A DNA stretch of 64,000 nt from Vandiemenella viatica (taxonomy: Eukaryota > Arthropoda > Insecta > Orthoptera > Morabidae): contig CM061920.1 in the NCBI GenBank assembly GCA_031002005.1, positions 121,076,095 to 121,140,094 of the forward strand, read 5' to 3'. The position numbers were made by a program, and so were the translations under genes. The notes beneath the pieces were generated by a model, which saw only the letters and a program-made list of their open reading frames with translations, searched no databases and was not told the origin of the DNA. Positions 46,179 through 58,502 of the stretch are shown here, in pieces (position 1 is the first letter of the stretch; the number at the start of each line of letters is the position of its first letter).

Positions 46179-47815
46179 AAGCAACGACTAATGCAACAAT
46201 TGAATTTATGATGACGTTAACTTAACCGTACTTTAATAGTATCTACAAAGGAAGTATTTACATACATTTTTCCATTCCTGTTTCGATTGCAAGCTTATCT
46301 GCTAACAGACGCTGTTTCTGTTGCTCTGCCAACACAGTTCCAAGAGAACAACGAAAAACCTTTGAATAGACGTTTCGTAAAGTAATTTCTCCAGCATGGT
46401 CTCTGGAGAAATCAAGTACTCTTGAATCAATGCAATCGCCGGCGCAAACAAACCTTGATATTTACTGACTTCAGTAAATATTTAAAAATCGCTAAACAAC
46501 TGTTCTCAGAAAAAAAATGGTTGCACAGAAAATAATATAACTGGAGTTGACGTCAAGATGATTACATCAATCTTCTGAAACTGGCGTTTATGAAAGCGCA
46601 GGGTGACAGACTGAAGTTTATTAGTGTAAACATTGCTTTAACAGTATGGGATGCTGAAATATATTGTTCACAGTAAGTAAAAATAATGGATTCAAAAAAT
46701 TAATAACTGCCTTCAAAAAACAAATAATTTTATACCTAGCTTAGAATAAAATAAATCTAAATTGACAACATTTTACATTCATACAATTGAAATATTTACA
46801 TTAATCAGTTATTTTTGGAGGCGGTGCCAGCTGCCATATCGCAAAGAACGAATTACTGAACTTCATTTGCTGTTCGAGGTGACACGGAAAGTACGAACGA
46901 AAATTCCTACTATTTTGAAGCATGTAGAGAGGCAGATATTGTTTTTGCTGGAGACAGTTTAGGGAAACAAATTAGAAGGTATCTTAATCTGTGGCTTGGC
47001 CTCGTTGGTGGTCGAGACATCTCTCGGGAGCTACATTGTCAGTCCGTAGGCTGTATCATCCGGTAAACACTTTACAAATGGTATAGTATCGGCGTATCGT
47101 CTGTATGTATAAGTTTTGTTGACATATTTTTCTAGCATTAAGCACAGGTAAGTAGTAACATGAATTTTATTTATTATTGTCATTTCTTATTCTTGTCATT
47201 TTTTTGTTTTTGTTTTTCTTGCTCTGGCTGGCATGTCCTACAAAAATAACTGATTAATGTAAAAATTTCAATAATATTAATGTAAGGTATTGTCCATTTA
47301 GATTTATTTTCTTCTAAGCAGGGTAAAAAGTTATTTTAAAATTTTTTAGTGTGCTTTTTTGAGGGCGCTTTTTATTTTTTTGAAAAAATTATTTTATTAT
47401 TAAATTTTTAGTGGTATTATAGTTTGTTTTGTATTTTAAGTATGTCTCAGGAGAATTTTCTGGTAGCCCCGTTGTTAAGACGCTTGCTTTCAAAAAATAT
47501 GGCTCGATGTAACTCATCAATAATAAGGAAAGTCAGTTTAAATTTTGGTCCGTACTGTGTTTCAATCTAATCACAAAATATTTTAAAGATGCTGCTCGAT
47601 ATTCGAAACATGTAATATCCGGGCATTAATACATACCACATACACAAATCTGAATCTGAAATGTATCTGTTTGTTCCGGCATCACGCAAAAAATATATAT
47701 TTTTAATCGGTTTTTACAACATGAAAGCTTGGGTTCCAAGTTAAAATCTGACATACAATCATGTTAAGACATTAGGACACATTTATTTTAGGAATAATTC
47801 TGCCATAAGTTAAAA
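46179..47815. other. Intergenic, nothing recognised
   Basis: AT-rich DNA. No coding or repeat family signature I can defend. Confidence 0.4.
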
Positions 47816-47819
47816 ATAG

Positions 47820-48930
47820 CTGAATTGATTTTGACGGGATTTCTTGACAGTATTTTTCTATAAAGAACATTAGAAATTAAAAGGGGATAAGGTAAAGTGG
47901 AAGAGGGATTGGGCTTTTGACTACCAAAAGTAGACTGTCTTTTTCTGTTTGATTTAAAGTATACGTGTGCAAATTTCCATTGATATCATATAAAAACTGT
48001 AGGTAAGCATAAAAAATATTAAGGGGGTGTAGAGGGAAAGATTAGTTTGGTTTTTGTAAAAATAGTGTGGGCAGTATTTTTCTCTTTGTTTTAAAGTATA
48101 TGTGTGGAGTGTCACATCGAAATCTGATAAAAACTGTGAGTTTCTATAAAGAACAATGGAAATTAAGAGGGATTGGGGTAGAAAAGAAGAAGAGTAGTTC
48201 TTCTGCAAACCAAATTTAAACATAATTTTTCTGTATGTTTTGATGTATACATGTGCAAAGTTTCTTCACAATCGGATAGAAACTATAGATTTGTGTACAG
48301 AACATTTACAAAATATAACGGGATTGAAAGCGGGAGAGAAGTTTGGTTTCTCTAAACCAAATGTATACAGTATTTTTTTTTAAGTATACATGTGCACACT
48401 TCTATCTAAATAGGATAAAAACTGTAGGTTTGTATAAATAACAGTGACAGTAATTAAGGAGGTTGAAAGGGGGACAGGGAATGGATTTTTGTATTACTAA
48501 ATGTTGACAGTATTTTTCTTTTTCTCTTCGTTTTAGAGTAAACACATGCAAAGTTCAATCAAAATCGGATTAAAATCTGGGTTTGTACAAAAATTAAGGG
48601 TCATAAAGGGGAAGAGGAGACATTTTTTTATTTTTTGGTCAGAAATCTTCTCCATAATAAAATAGGTATATGTACCATCTATTATAGTGATTTATCAATC
48701 CGTGTCGACTGTAGCTCCATATAAACATCATTGACAAAAATTAAAAGTGTGGAAAGGGAAAGAGGGGTCCTGTATTTTTCGAACAAATATTGACAGTATT
48801 TTTCTCTTTGTTTTAAAGTAGAATTGTGAAATGTTCCACCGAAATTATATGGGACCATTTTGAAGGTATACCCCAATCACTAAAACAATTTCATTAAAAT
48901 CCGTTCAAAACTGGCGAAGATATCGCTGAG
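47820..48930 (+). repeat. Degenerate tandem repeat, period about 142 bp
   Basis: The phrase CAGTATTTTTCTCTTTGTTTTAAAGTAT (shortened or mutated in places) recurs at about 47934, 48070, 48218, 48367, 48506 and 48790. Each is followed by a TACATGTGCAAAGTTTC-like block, an AATCGGATAAAAACTGTAG block and an A/G-rich stretch with GGGATTG. Spacings are 136, 148, 149, 139 and twice 142. About seven or eight units, all diverged. It ends at CCGTTCAAAACTGGCGAAGA near 48902, a phrase typical of the end of insect interspersed repeats. Minus-strand frames that share the peptide TLKQREKYC come from the repetition, not from a gene. Confidence 0.8.
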
Positions 48931-50013
48931 ACCAAGCGAATTGAGTACCTCCTCAACGATAGATCTTGCATGGTAAACTAGAGTATTTTCGATATAATAA
49001 CCTGCAGGGCGTCAGATTCTCGGATTTCCGTGACTGCCGCAAATAGCTCAGTTTCAGTCTAGAATCATTTTAGCTGTGTTCTCAGTCGCCAAATTCACCG
49101 TGGATGTTTTATCTGAGATAAAAGAAGAAAGCTACTGAGTATCAGATGATCCGCATTGGGAGCTTAGTACTAATGTCGTTGCTACACTTTTCGACTTTCT
49201 CTCGGGTGGGTGATTAGTCGGCAGGAAGACGGAATATCTTTTTACTTCAATGCGGTTCGGCATTTCTTTCAAAATTTAGCAGGAAACAAAATTCACTATT
49301 CTGGCGAAATCAGATGCACAGTGGTATTTTACAATTTGATTAGATAGAAAATAATTTGTATACTCACATGATTTCTAGATGTACATGTGTGTTGAACATT
49401 GTTATCATGGCAATTAAAGTCCAGCCCTGATTGTGTTATTAGCGTGAAAATATTTCTCTCATGCACATGAAATCTCCGTCTGTTTCAGGTTTTTGAATAA
49501 GCAAACTCAGGAGATTGTACCAGGGATATTATTCAAATTATTAAATATTATGAATTATTGTGTGTGCTAGTGATTAAGGTGTTTAAAGAATTCTGTAGAG
49601 TAAGTTTCACCAGTATCGTTTAAAATGATTCGTATTTAGTTTTGTAGACTGTGACCAACGACAATAATGTTTCGGTACACTCTCACAGCTCTAATCTAAC
49701 GAATGCCGTTGAGGATTTTGAATTCAAGTAAAATTATGGTGATGACGAGAATATATTTTTGGAAGTAAAAAACCATTAATTTTCAAATTGTTTGTCAGTG
49801 TTCGCACCAGTGTTAGCACTTGCTTTATTACACGCGAACATTAAACTTTGAAAGGCATACAAACTTCTTTCATGGTGTATCCGCCAATTAATTTTGGTGC
49901 TAAGTAATAATAACCATATAAAAGTAACTGCTTCGTATTTAATTTTATCTCAATTCAAATTTTCGGTTAGTTTCTTTGCACATTGTTATTCACACACATT
50001 TTTTCTTATCGTC
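48931..50013. other. Intergenic, nothing recognised
   Basis: AT-rich spacer without supported features. Confidence 0.4.
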
Positions 50014-50025
50014 AACAATTATATT

Positions 50026-50281
50026 ACCGAGCGGGGCGGTGTAACGGTTAGCGTTCTCGCCTCGCATTCGGGAGGACAGCGGTTCGAATCCCCGTCCGGG
50101 CATCCAGATTTGGGTTTTCCATGGTTTCCCAAATCACTCCATGCAAATGCCGGGATGTTCCCTTCAAAAGGCCATGGCCGAATTCCTTCCCATTCCTTGC
50201 CCCCATCCTAGCCCCTCATCCTTTCACGTATCTAAAAGACCTCGATGTTAAAAGAGACGTAAAGCTGTTAAAAAAAAAAAA
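50026..50281 (+). mobile_element. SINE family A, full length with perfect target-site duplication
   Basis: Best copy in the window. The tRNA-derived head begins ACCGAGCGGGGCGGTGTAAC, with an A box at about GTGTAACGGTTAGCG and box B GGTTCGAATCCCC, from which RNA polymerase III would transcribe it. The body (GGGCATCCAGATTTGGGTTT, CCGGGATGTTCCCTTC, GGCCATGGCCGAATTCC, GACCTCGATGTT) runs into a poly(A) tail at 50269-50281. The identical 12-mer AACAATTATATT lies immediately upstream (50014-50025) and immediately after the tail (50282-50293), proof of target-primed insertion. LINE machinery must act in trans; which LINE is not shown. Confidence 0.93.
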
Positions 50282-50293
50282 AACAATTATATT

Positions 50294-50834
50294 GGAAACA
50301 AAATAGATTTTTCTATAGAACAAATTAAGAAATTCTGCACAAAATAAATCATAACTATCTGTTACAAGATAGGATAAAAAGTTTTCATAAATGACGAACA
50401 GCAATCCGTAAACCTAGTCTGATTGTTGGTTAGGGTTCCCCTATTGTCATTACAATCTGTTATTTGTATGATGCATCGAAACAAAACAAAAAAACAAAAA
50501 AAAAAAATGTTGTACTACACAACAGTTATTAGCTAAAATGAGCAGCGAAAATATTTTTCAAATTTTTTTTATTTTTTATTTATTTTTTATATAAGAAACA
50601 CAAACGAAGAAATAAATCCCAATCAGATAGTGACACAGCCTTAAGTACGATATTACGATATTTTGACCGTTGCTATGCGGTATTACTCGACCGATTATAA
50701 ATATAAAAACGATATTATACTCACATGGAGAATAGAATCAGAAAATGAGATGGCTTGAAGGGGCTAAATAATTGAACGACGAGTTGAAATATTAAAATAA
50801 AGAATTAGCATAAATATCAGAGGAGGAACTAACT
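50294..50834. other. Intergenic, low-complexity A/T runs
   Basis: Runs of A and T at about 50487-50508 and 50560-50592. No gene. Confidence 0.4.
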
Positions 50835-51292
50835 ATTCGGTTCTTTCAACGTTTTTGGTAAATTATTCATCATTTCCCTTGGTAACTTATTCCATTGCCT
50901 GACACGCCTGCCTAAAAGAGAGAATCTTCTCATACCCTTGTTCCTCAAATCTAGTGCCAGCTTGTGGTCATTGTCAACTTTTCCCTTCCATGCACTGCTT
51001 TTCATACCTACACCAATATCTTTCCATGCCTCATCACCAATATATGACTCGTACACTCCGATGACCCTCTTCACCCTCCTCCTGTCTTGCATTGAATCCC
51101 ATTCCAGCTCTTTTATCATATCAGTTACTGAATGCATTCTGCGATAATGTCCAGAAACAAATCTGTCGGCCCTTTTTTGCACCCTCTCCAACTCCCGTAT
51201 TTGATACGCAAAATGTGGGTCCCATACTACACTACCATATTCGAGCAATGTTCTGACCAAAGTTTTGTAACTTTTACTTCTCTCGTATAAAG
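50835..51292 (-). pseudogene. CR1/L2-like LINE, ORF2 C-terminus (duplicated locus, copy 1)
   Basis: Minus-strand open frame 51260-50829 (143 codons): LLEYGSVVWDPHFAYQIREL, RVQKRADRFVSGHYRRMHSV, LEWDSMQDRRRVKRVIGVYE, GDEAWKDIGVGMKSSAWKGK and RQWNKLPREMMNNLPKTLKE, then it is cut where the 3' UTR should start, so the true stop and tail are missing. The 5' truncation falls near 51292. The frame is intact over this length, so it is a relatively young copy. The same truncated LINE with the same 5' flank occurs at 63164-63727. Confidence 0.88.
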
Positions 51293-51581
51293 CCTAGATT
51301 ATCTGAACACGGCCTACTTCAGTTGCTCTAGTAGAGCGATTGTATTTCTTGATTAAAAACAGCATTTTCGCTTGAATTTAGTGGTAACATCTTTCATTGA
51401 TGACCAGTCACCAGTTGCACAATAGTTTGAAATTCTTGAAAGCTACTCTCTTTCTAATTTCGTAATATGTTATTTACATCATTTTCTTAGTTTTGAGACA
51501 TGAAAACGTAATAAATGGCCGACAACAATAAACAATCACGAATAAAGTTTTATGGCAGCAATGGAAAGCAGACATTACGCC
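50841..51581. repeat. Duplicated segment, copy 1 (partner 63275-64000)
   Basis: The LINE fragment and about 290 bp of non-LINE flank (for example CACGGCCTACTTC.GTTGCTC, GGTAACATCTTTCATTGATG and GCAATGGAAAGCAGACATTA) match the right edge of the window nearly base for base. Differences include a 20-odd bp segment (GTTTTGAGACATGAAAACGT region, about 51491-51511) absent from copy 2, and a small deletion near 51283 in copy 1. Confidence 0.9.
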
Positions 51582-52187
51582 GAGAAATATATATATATAA
51601 CTGACTTAGCGCCAGTAATTTTTAAGTCGTCGATAATAACCGCTTGCGATTGATTGCCGATTGTTGTGAAGTATCAGTGCCTTTCACTCGTTGACTGGTT
51701 AAATAATCGTTGGCTGGTTAAATAAATTGGCTGGAAATGCAGACGATTTAATTAGAACAGAAATTATTCTGTTAATAATTTTCAAGCCCCTACGCATTCA
51801 ATTTAATTCCTGGATTTTCTCGCGTTGCAAGAGTTACTACTATCATCATGCTTACGAAATGAAACTTTTTTTTCAAACTAAAGAACTCTATACCTGTACT
51901 TATTTTGGTTGCATCCTGGACCATACCGTATGAAATACTAAACTGGTCTGCAGCTTGGTTGTGATGCAGACCTTGTAGTTACTTTTTGTGCAATTGGTCC
52001 AGGGTTGACAACGCTCTCCAGACAATGGTTTGGTTAACTTTACGCCAACAGTTTTCATGTGATGTCACTCCTCACTGGATGGTAATCTAAACGTAATTTA
52101 TTTGTAATGGAGACTGCACTACAGTATTAGTAACACATAGGACATGAAAGTAGGACATCAGAAATATCATGACCTATGGTTATGTTT
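51582..52187. other. Intergenic, nothing recognised
   Basis: AT-rich; a short (TA)n at about 51588-51600. No gene. Confidence 0.4.
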
Positions 52188-52189
52188 TA

Positions 52190-52949
52190 CGAGGTGTGTA
52201 CAAAAAGAAACCGAACTTCTGCTGTAATTGCTTTATTGCTCATCATTCTAACTTTTACACACTGTACCCTTCAAAGTACTGTCCTTCACTATCAATACAC
52301 CATTTCCATCGTTTTTTAAAGTTTTGGAACGCCTCCTGGAATGCAATTTCTCTGATGGCACGCAGTTCTCTCGTCGCATTGTCTTGAATTTCTTCTATGG
52401 TCTGGAAACGACGCCCTTTCAAAGTGTTTTTCAGTTTGGGAAGAGAAAAAAGTCTGCCGGAGCCAAGACTGGAGGGTGGCTGAGGCACAACGGGAGTACG
52501 ATGTTTTGCCAGATAATTCGTGGCAAACAACGATGCGTGAGCGGGTGCGTTGTCATGGTGCAACATCCACGACTGAGTCTCCCACAGTTCAGGCCTTTTC
52601 CTGCGCACAGTATCTCTCAATCGTGTCAGAATTTTCTGGTAGACTTCCTTGTTTACCGGTTGACCACGTGGTAAAAATTCATGGTTGCTTGAAAGTTTAA
52701 CACAAAATTTCACACAGACGCGTTGCTCCTCCAATACCTTCATTCTCGCTTTCTCACAAATCTGACGAGCACTGTGAGCACGACCTCACCCATTTGGCTG
52801 TCACTCGTAAACTAATGCAGCGACCGTAGTGCGACAAGAAGCAATCTCTTGCCGAGAGATGTCACTAGTGTGCACGGAAGTCAAAGAATTTTATCTGCAG
52901 CCGTTGGCGCGCTATTTAATTAGTTCGGTTTCTTTTCGTACACACCTTT
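52190..52949 (-). pseudogene. Mariner transposon, internal deletion derivative
   Basis: The 760 bp element is bounded by TA on both sides (52188-52189 and 52950-52951), with inverted ends reading AGGTGTGTAC.AAAAGAAACC GAACT in both directions. The minus-strand frame 52743-52255 (162 codons) begins MKVLEEQRVCVKFCVKLSSN, the N-terminal helix, and jumps straight to HEFLPRGQPVNKEVY in the catalytic domain. Roughly the DNA-binding half and the first catalytic Asp are therefore deleted in frame. The second catalytic Asp is present in LHHDNAPAH (residue 64). The third, normally in SPDLAP, is lost: a local frameshift covers it and the underlying codon would read Val (PPVLAPADFFLFP in the alternative frame). 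The C-terminal PKLKNTLKGRRF is kept. Non-autonomous and inactive as an enzyme, but with both ends in place. Confidence 0.93.
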
Positions 52950-52951
52950 TA

Positions 52952-55900
52952 CAGTGTCCGGGGGCTGCATTGTAACCAATACAAAAACAATTACGAAGGT
53001 ACTTATTGATGTGTCTTCATGTATCGAAATTAAGCACGAAGATTTTTATCTTAAATTATACCCACAATTTAGTTACGCTTTCTCAAGTGCACCCGTAAAA
53101 TAGTGATTTTATTAACGCCCTCAGTTTTTTTGTTTTTTGTTTTTTACTTTTTGCATTTCAGAAAACTGAAGAAATAAATAACCAGTTAAAAACTATGTTA
53201 ACAGAATCCAAAGAGTAGTGTAGTAGCGTGATATTTGGTGGCTCTTAAATCACTATGATGTTAGCGTAAATTAAATATTGCACATGCTTGTTACGTTTAA
53301 TTAACGTATTCCATTTATTGTGATGTTCAGAATTTCATAAAACTGAAGAAATAATTTAAAAAAAAAAAAAAAAAAAAAAATTGAAAAAAAAAAAATTCCA
53401 AAGAGTAGTTGGATGATCTTTTGCAAATATTTATTGAAAGGAGTGTTCAGCTAAAATACCGAGTTATTTGTGAGGCCTATTTTTCCCATTTATAAATGAT
53501 TGTTTCTTGATTTGTTTCCTGGCCAGGTTAAACCATAAGATATTTCGCATATTTTAAGCGAGACAAAGAGATTTCTAACTGTGAATACTCAATCCAAATT
53601 GATGTCGTAGTTTTTGCGTGATGGCCTATGAAATTCCCAGACAACGCAGTTCATAACAATATAGACAATTGTTAATGTATACAACACTGTTAGACAGAAA
53701 GTGTTTTTAACCCGCAGTGCAGTAAAATATCACCAGAGAAACTTACTTCACACTGTATAAAACGCCTTGTTTTTCCTGGGAGAATTGTTTTCTGTTTGAA
53801 AAGCAAAGTGCAGGGTCGTGACACATGATTATTTAAGTTGATAGCTACATTTTCTTGATGGGATTGCTTTGTTGAATTATGACGCGAGGGATGCAACTTA
53901 AAAGTATGTCAATAGGTGTTTTGGAAGTGTTTTGCAGGTGGAGTGGAAGTATTAATAACTATTTCAATTGGCATTTTGAGGTACTGTAACCTATATAACT
54001 CTAAAATAACAAGAAAAGGAACAAAGGTGAACCATCTGTAACTCTGAATGAAACACATGACAAGAAGGCACGCATTGCGAGGTTATTCACTTTGCAATTT
54101 ATCCTTTTATTTGCCATTTTTCCATTATTTGAACACCGTAAAAAATACCATTGAAGAGTGAAGTAATGAGCGAGCATGAAGATGACTGTAGGATCGTATG
54201 TGCTTAAAACATTGTATTATTTTATACACCAATATCCAATGTGGAAAACTATATTTCTCTATAGATATTGAATTTTGCATGAAGTGTACCAGGATAATTC
54301 ATTATTGGTTAATAAACTTATCCTTGATATTGTCATCTGGTTGCTATCCCACAGAAAAATTAGTGGATTTAGGAACAGATATGTAAGATTATACATCTAA
54401 TTCACAACGAGTAAACAGTTACAATTGGGCTTAAATCGTAACTCTCTGACAGTGAAGTGTTTTCATTTTTGAAAATTTTTCTGAAAATGTGCTGGAGGTG
54501 TTCATCATCCATACTCTACAGTTCCTTATTCAGAATACAACAGTTCTGCGGTTTCCAAACTCCGAGGGCTTGATATGTTTTCTTGTACTATTCTCGTAAC
54601 GCAGTGAATTTATTTCATCGCCGGCGCTGGCTGTCCAAGCAGTTATTGTCTTGCTGAAAGTTCCGGCTGTTTATCACAGCCCCCAGGGACCGCTGCGAAC
54701 TTGTGTGTTCTCCAGGAGTAGTTCTTTCTATTTCTTTGTAGACGGGAAAAACTTTGAAAATCATAATGCTGCTCAACATTGTGGCTGCAGTTGCAATCCT
54801 TACTCGGCTTAGTTTTAAATGTTATATTGCATGAAATACATCTAGGCCAATTTTTTAAAATACAACTGTTGATTTGGTTTTGAATGTTCTCTTCTGACGA
54901 ATTTTTTATTTTGAACATAACTTTTAAAACTTTTTTAACACTCTTAAGCCCACTCCTTTACATTTTTAATTCAAAGGGAACTAAACAAATATTCTTGAAG
55001 GGTAAATAATGATAATAAAACATATTTTGAATCCAATCTCAAGAATATAGTCATGGTCAGACAATACGAGTAGTGACAGATAAGATCATAGTTTCAGTAA
55101 GAAGTATCCAGTTGCAATGAAATTTCTGCGTTATTATGTTCTGAAAGCAATTTAATCTTTTATTACAAGTAGCTGCGACACGCCGAATTTCCATTCAACT
55201 AGTGGACTAGTGTTCCGAAAGTTGGATGCTCCACGCTTACCTAGTCACTTCCGGAGAGCAACACATTTCTGCTGAACTGTTTCTCCTATTCATTACTGTC
55301 GTTTAAAATCCAGAAAGGTATTATTTTTAATATTTAATTTTATACCTCATAATTTCCAGCATCCCTTATTTTTGCCCATTAAATTTGTCGATCTGTCTAT
55401 ACCTATCATATATGATCTCGTATGCCCTGGTAAACCTGAGAACCGTTTACTATATCTGATATTATCTTTCCTTTTGTTTAGATTTTATAAAAAATATACC
55501 TTTTTCACTGTCCTTAAAGATTTCCAATGAATGACCGTATGACTTGATGATATACCATCACTGATAAAACCGGAAATTATAAACCGCTAGGTACTAGATT
55601 CCCTCCTCAACGGAGATCCAAAAATGACCCGGGTCAGCCTAGGTTCTTGCACTTGGAAGTCTTCTTTTTTCTCATTTGTGGCTGTTATAATTTTTGTCAA
55701 TAGGTTTTAGTTCATGTTTTCTTCCAACTCAAGAAGTGTTACGAACCTAGTGCATTTACTTAAACCGCTTATTAACCTATTCTTCTGCCTAGTTACAACC
55801 CGAATCAAATCAGGTCGAAATTTTAGAAGGCGGGAGATCGTCAAGAAAGTACAAAGAGCGAGAATCTCGGTTTTTCCCCCATAACATTCAGAATACATGG

Positions 55901-57560
55901 AGGATTAGCACCAAACGTTGTTGGAATTTTGATTTCAATATTATAATATCTTACTTTCATCCTCCTTAATGGGGTAGTATATTAAGCAGCATAATAGATT
56001 TCATCGAAACACTTATAGAAATTACAAAGTGTTTTAACTTATTGACCCACGCTAGGGATTGAGATATTAACGCTCGGATCTGGTATTCTGAAGGTCGCGG
56101 GTTTGATTCCCGGTGTAGCCATTAATTTCCTTCCCGCTTCTTGTTCACACTGTCATAAACTAATAACCTAAGAAAGTTGATCTAACGACATTAAGAAGTA
56201 GAATTTTTAGCAAAAAAGTTGTTATTAAAAGATAAGCGCGAAGACTGCAGATTTATCTTCCATCAGAAGTCGATTTGTTTGTTTGAAATATATCACACTT
56301 TTGCTTCCAGTTTCTTGAGAATTAGTACGTAACTGCCAAAAAGGGATAGCTACACCTGGAACATACGGTCTTATCACGAAGTTCTACTGCTGCGGTTCAA
56401 CCTGTAGTTGTTTTTGAACAGAGCCCGGACAACCAGCCAAGATGTAAATATTCTTATCGACCGTCTTACATGTCAGATGTGTTATTACAACTAGATAATA
56501 AGCCGTAAGACTCTGTGTCCGAAAAAATCTGTCAGCTGATGCAGAAAATCATTATTACGAAACAGTGAAATGTCATGATAAGAGAGAATGTTATGTGAAT
56601 ATTTTTTCATTAACTGGAAATTTTATAGCTCATTTCAACATACTTGCGGTATATTGATTTTTCCTACTTAGAGTTATTAGTTTTCGAGTCGCATACATTA
56701 GGACTGAGAAAATCTTGGAGGAACTTTAATATTCGTGCAATAATGCAATGAAATAATTTACGCTCACTGTTGAGGATAGTTGCAAAGTTGAAAGATGTAT
56801 GTATGAAAATACCGTCCGTAGACTACGCAGTGACATGGAAAAGCAGTATTGGCGCTTTACACAAAGGTTACTGAATAGCCATGGTAGATTAGGAGCAAAT
56901 ACGACATTTATGAATGTTCGGCAGATGCGCACGCGTTTTAACTCCCTCCCACTCAACTGTGTACAGAACGTTGGTGGGACACACCATGTTCTAAACACCA
57001 ATGCCAAAAGGTGCTTGTAACAAAACTTCACACCTACGATATTTACAAACAACTCGGAGACTGTGCGGATTTGAAGGTGCATCACTACTTGGTCACAAAC
57101 CAAAGCAAATATTTATTCTTAAAATAGTTCACGCTTTGTTTCAAGCCTGTTTCATTTTACAATAAAGTAAGACAAAGTAGAACCAGCGTATTTATTTGAG
57201 CAGACTAGCTCGTTCTCGCTGCTCGTGTGCCGCTGTCAGCTTACCTTGGCCTACAGTGTTGCGTGCGGTCGCTCACTCCGTGCGGTAACACGCTGCTGCC
57301 ATAGAATCCACGAGCAGCTCCCTTCCGAATCGAGATTCTAAACGTTTTTTTCCTTATATTTGCTGTCATGATTTTCTATATGCTCTCAAAAATATTAAGC
57401 AATTGAATTATGAGGTATAGTTTTAAAACTCGGATTTAATTAGTAGTATTTGAGGTGCATTCATATGGTTTATTTATTTTTTATTCGTCCCTGTAAAGCT
57501 GCTGCCTTCATCAAACGATCAACAGCTTCATTAACCATACTTGTCGCGTGTTCTTTGTGT
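52952..57560. other. 4.6 kb mostly unassigned; tRNA-like relic at about 56060-56125
   Basis: A poly(A) tract with few interruptions lies at 53356-53395. At 56062-56122, ATTAACGCTCGGATCTGGTA followed by GGGTTTGATTCCCGGTGTAG resembles the anticodon-to-T-arm part of a tRNA or SINE head. A GC-rich patch at about 57200-57330 is unexplained. Short open frames (91-125 codons) at 54643-54918 and 56726-57103 on the minus strand have no recognised domain. Confidence 0.4.
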
Positions 57561-58169
57561 CAGCTAATTTTTGCTGCTTTATTTTTGGAGCGCAGATGAT
57601 GGGCAGTGCCTCTTATTCGTATTTGAAGGGTATCGGTTCAGCCATGAGATGCCAGTTCCTACACGGCCGTCTTTTTGTCTGATAACACTGTTTCTACGTT
57701 AAATAATAAGGTGACATCGGATTTCAGAACCTTGACTATGGCGATAATTCCAGTTGTGAATACGGGACTGTCTTAATAACGGGAGCATAGTAGTCATTAC
57801 ATGTTCCCCAGTAGATCTGTTGACGGCAAGGGGGTACCGTTTGGTCGCCAGCGATTATTTCACCAAACTTGGCAGCTAATTTTCTATAGGCCTACCAAAG
57901 TGAATCAGTACTGAGGCTATGCCTTCTTTATGCATTTTAAGAAAAAAACTTACCGGAGACATCCACTTCACGTACGTTATCGTAGCGGTATCTTCAGAAA
58001 CCACGTTATAGAGAAGGAGTATGATTTTATCCAAAAGCAAAAGTTAAAAAAATTATTCCATTGCAATACGAGAAACTAAATTCCTGTGGATTTAAGAGCA
58101 TTCTCTTAATCTGTGGTTCTTAATTGTCTGCCAGTAGTCATACCAGTAGTAGCAGGTTCAACTACAAGG

Positions 58170-58502
58170 TTTCCCAAATACGTAAATTACCTTAGAACTG
58201 TCATTAGTACGATAACAGGACAAGGCAGATGCGCCTACTTATTACAAAAATGGGGCTGGGTAGATTCTGCAAATTGTGAATGTTGAGCCACCTTACAGAT
58301 AATCAATCACATCGTTTCTCACTGTCCTCTTCGGGCCTACAAGTAAACAATAGCGGAAATACATGATGCGTCGATCAGTGCAGTTGACTGGATTAAAACA
58401 TTAGATCTACATATATGAAATTGTACAAGCCTGTGATATGTACATTTCCTATTTTGTACGTTTTTAAATAATCACACGATAAATAAATAAATAAATAAAG
58501 TA
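58170..58502 (+). pseudogene. LINE pol C-terminus with (TAAA)n tail
   Basis: Plus-strand translation around 58180-58380 gives TVISTITGQG, GRCAYLLQKWGWVDSANCEC, then in shifted frames LQIINHIVSHCPLRAYK and SAVDWIKTLDLHI. This is the C-terminal zinc-binding region (RTG.GRC..L..KWG..DS..C.CG...T..HI...CP) of Jockey-type polymerases. The 3' end carries GATAAATAAATAAATAAATA (58479-58498), a typical LINE microsatellite tail. Upstream reverse transcriptase sequence is not recognisable, so the copy is 5' truncated or decayed. The family differs from the AATTT-tailed LINEs elsewhere in the window. Confidence 0.75.

Noticed and set aside
47954..48876. Two minus-strand frames sharing TLKQREKYC as related small proteins
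   Set aside because: The shared peptide results from the 142 bp tandem repeat; the frames are short and break in other units.
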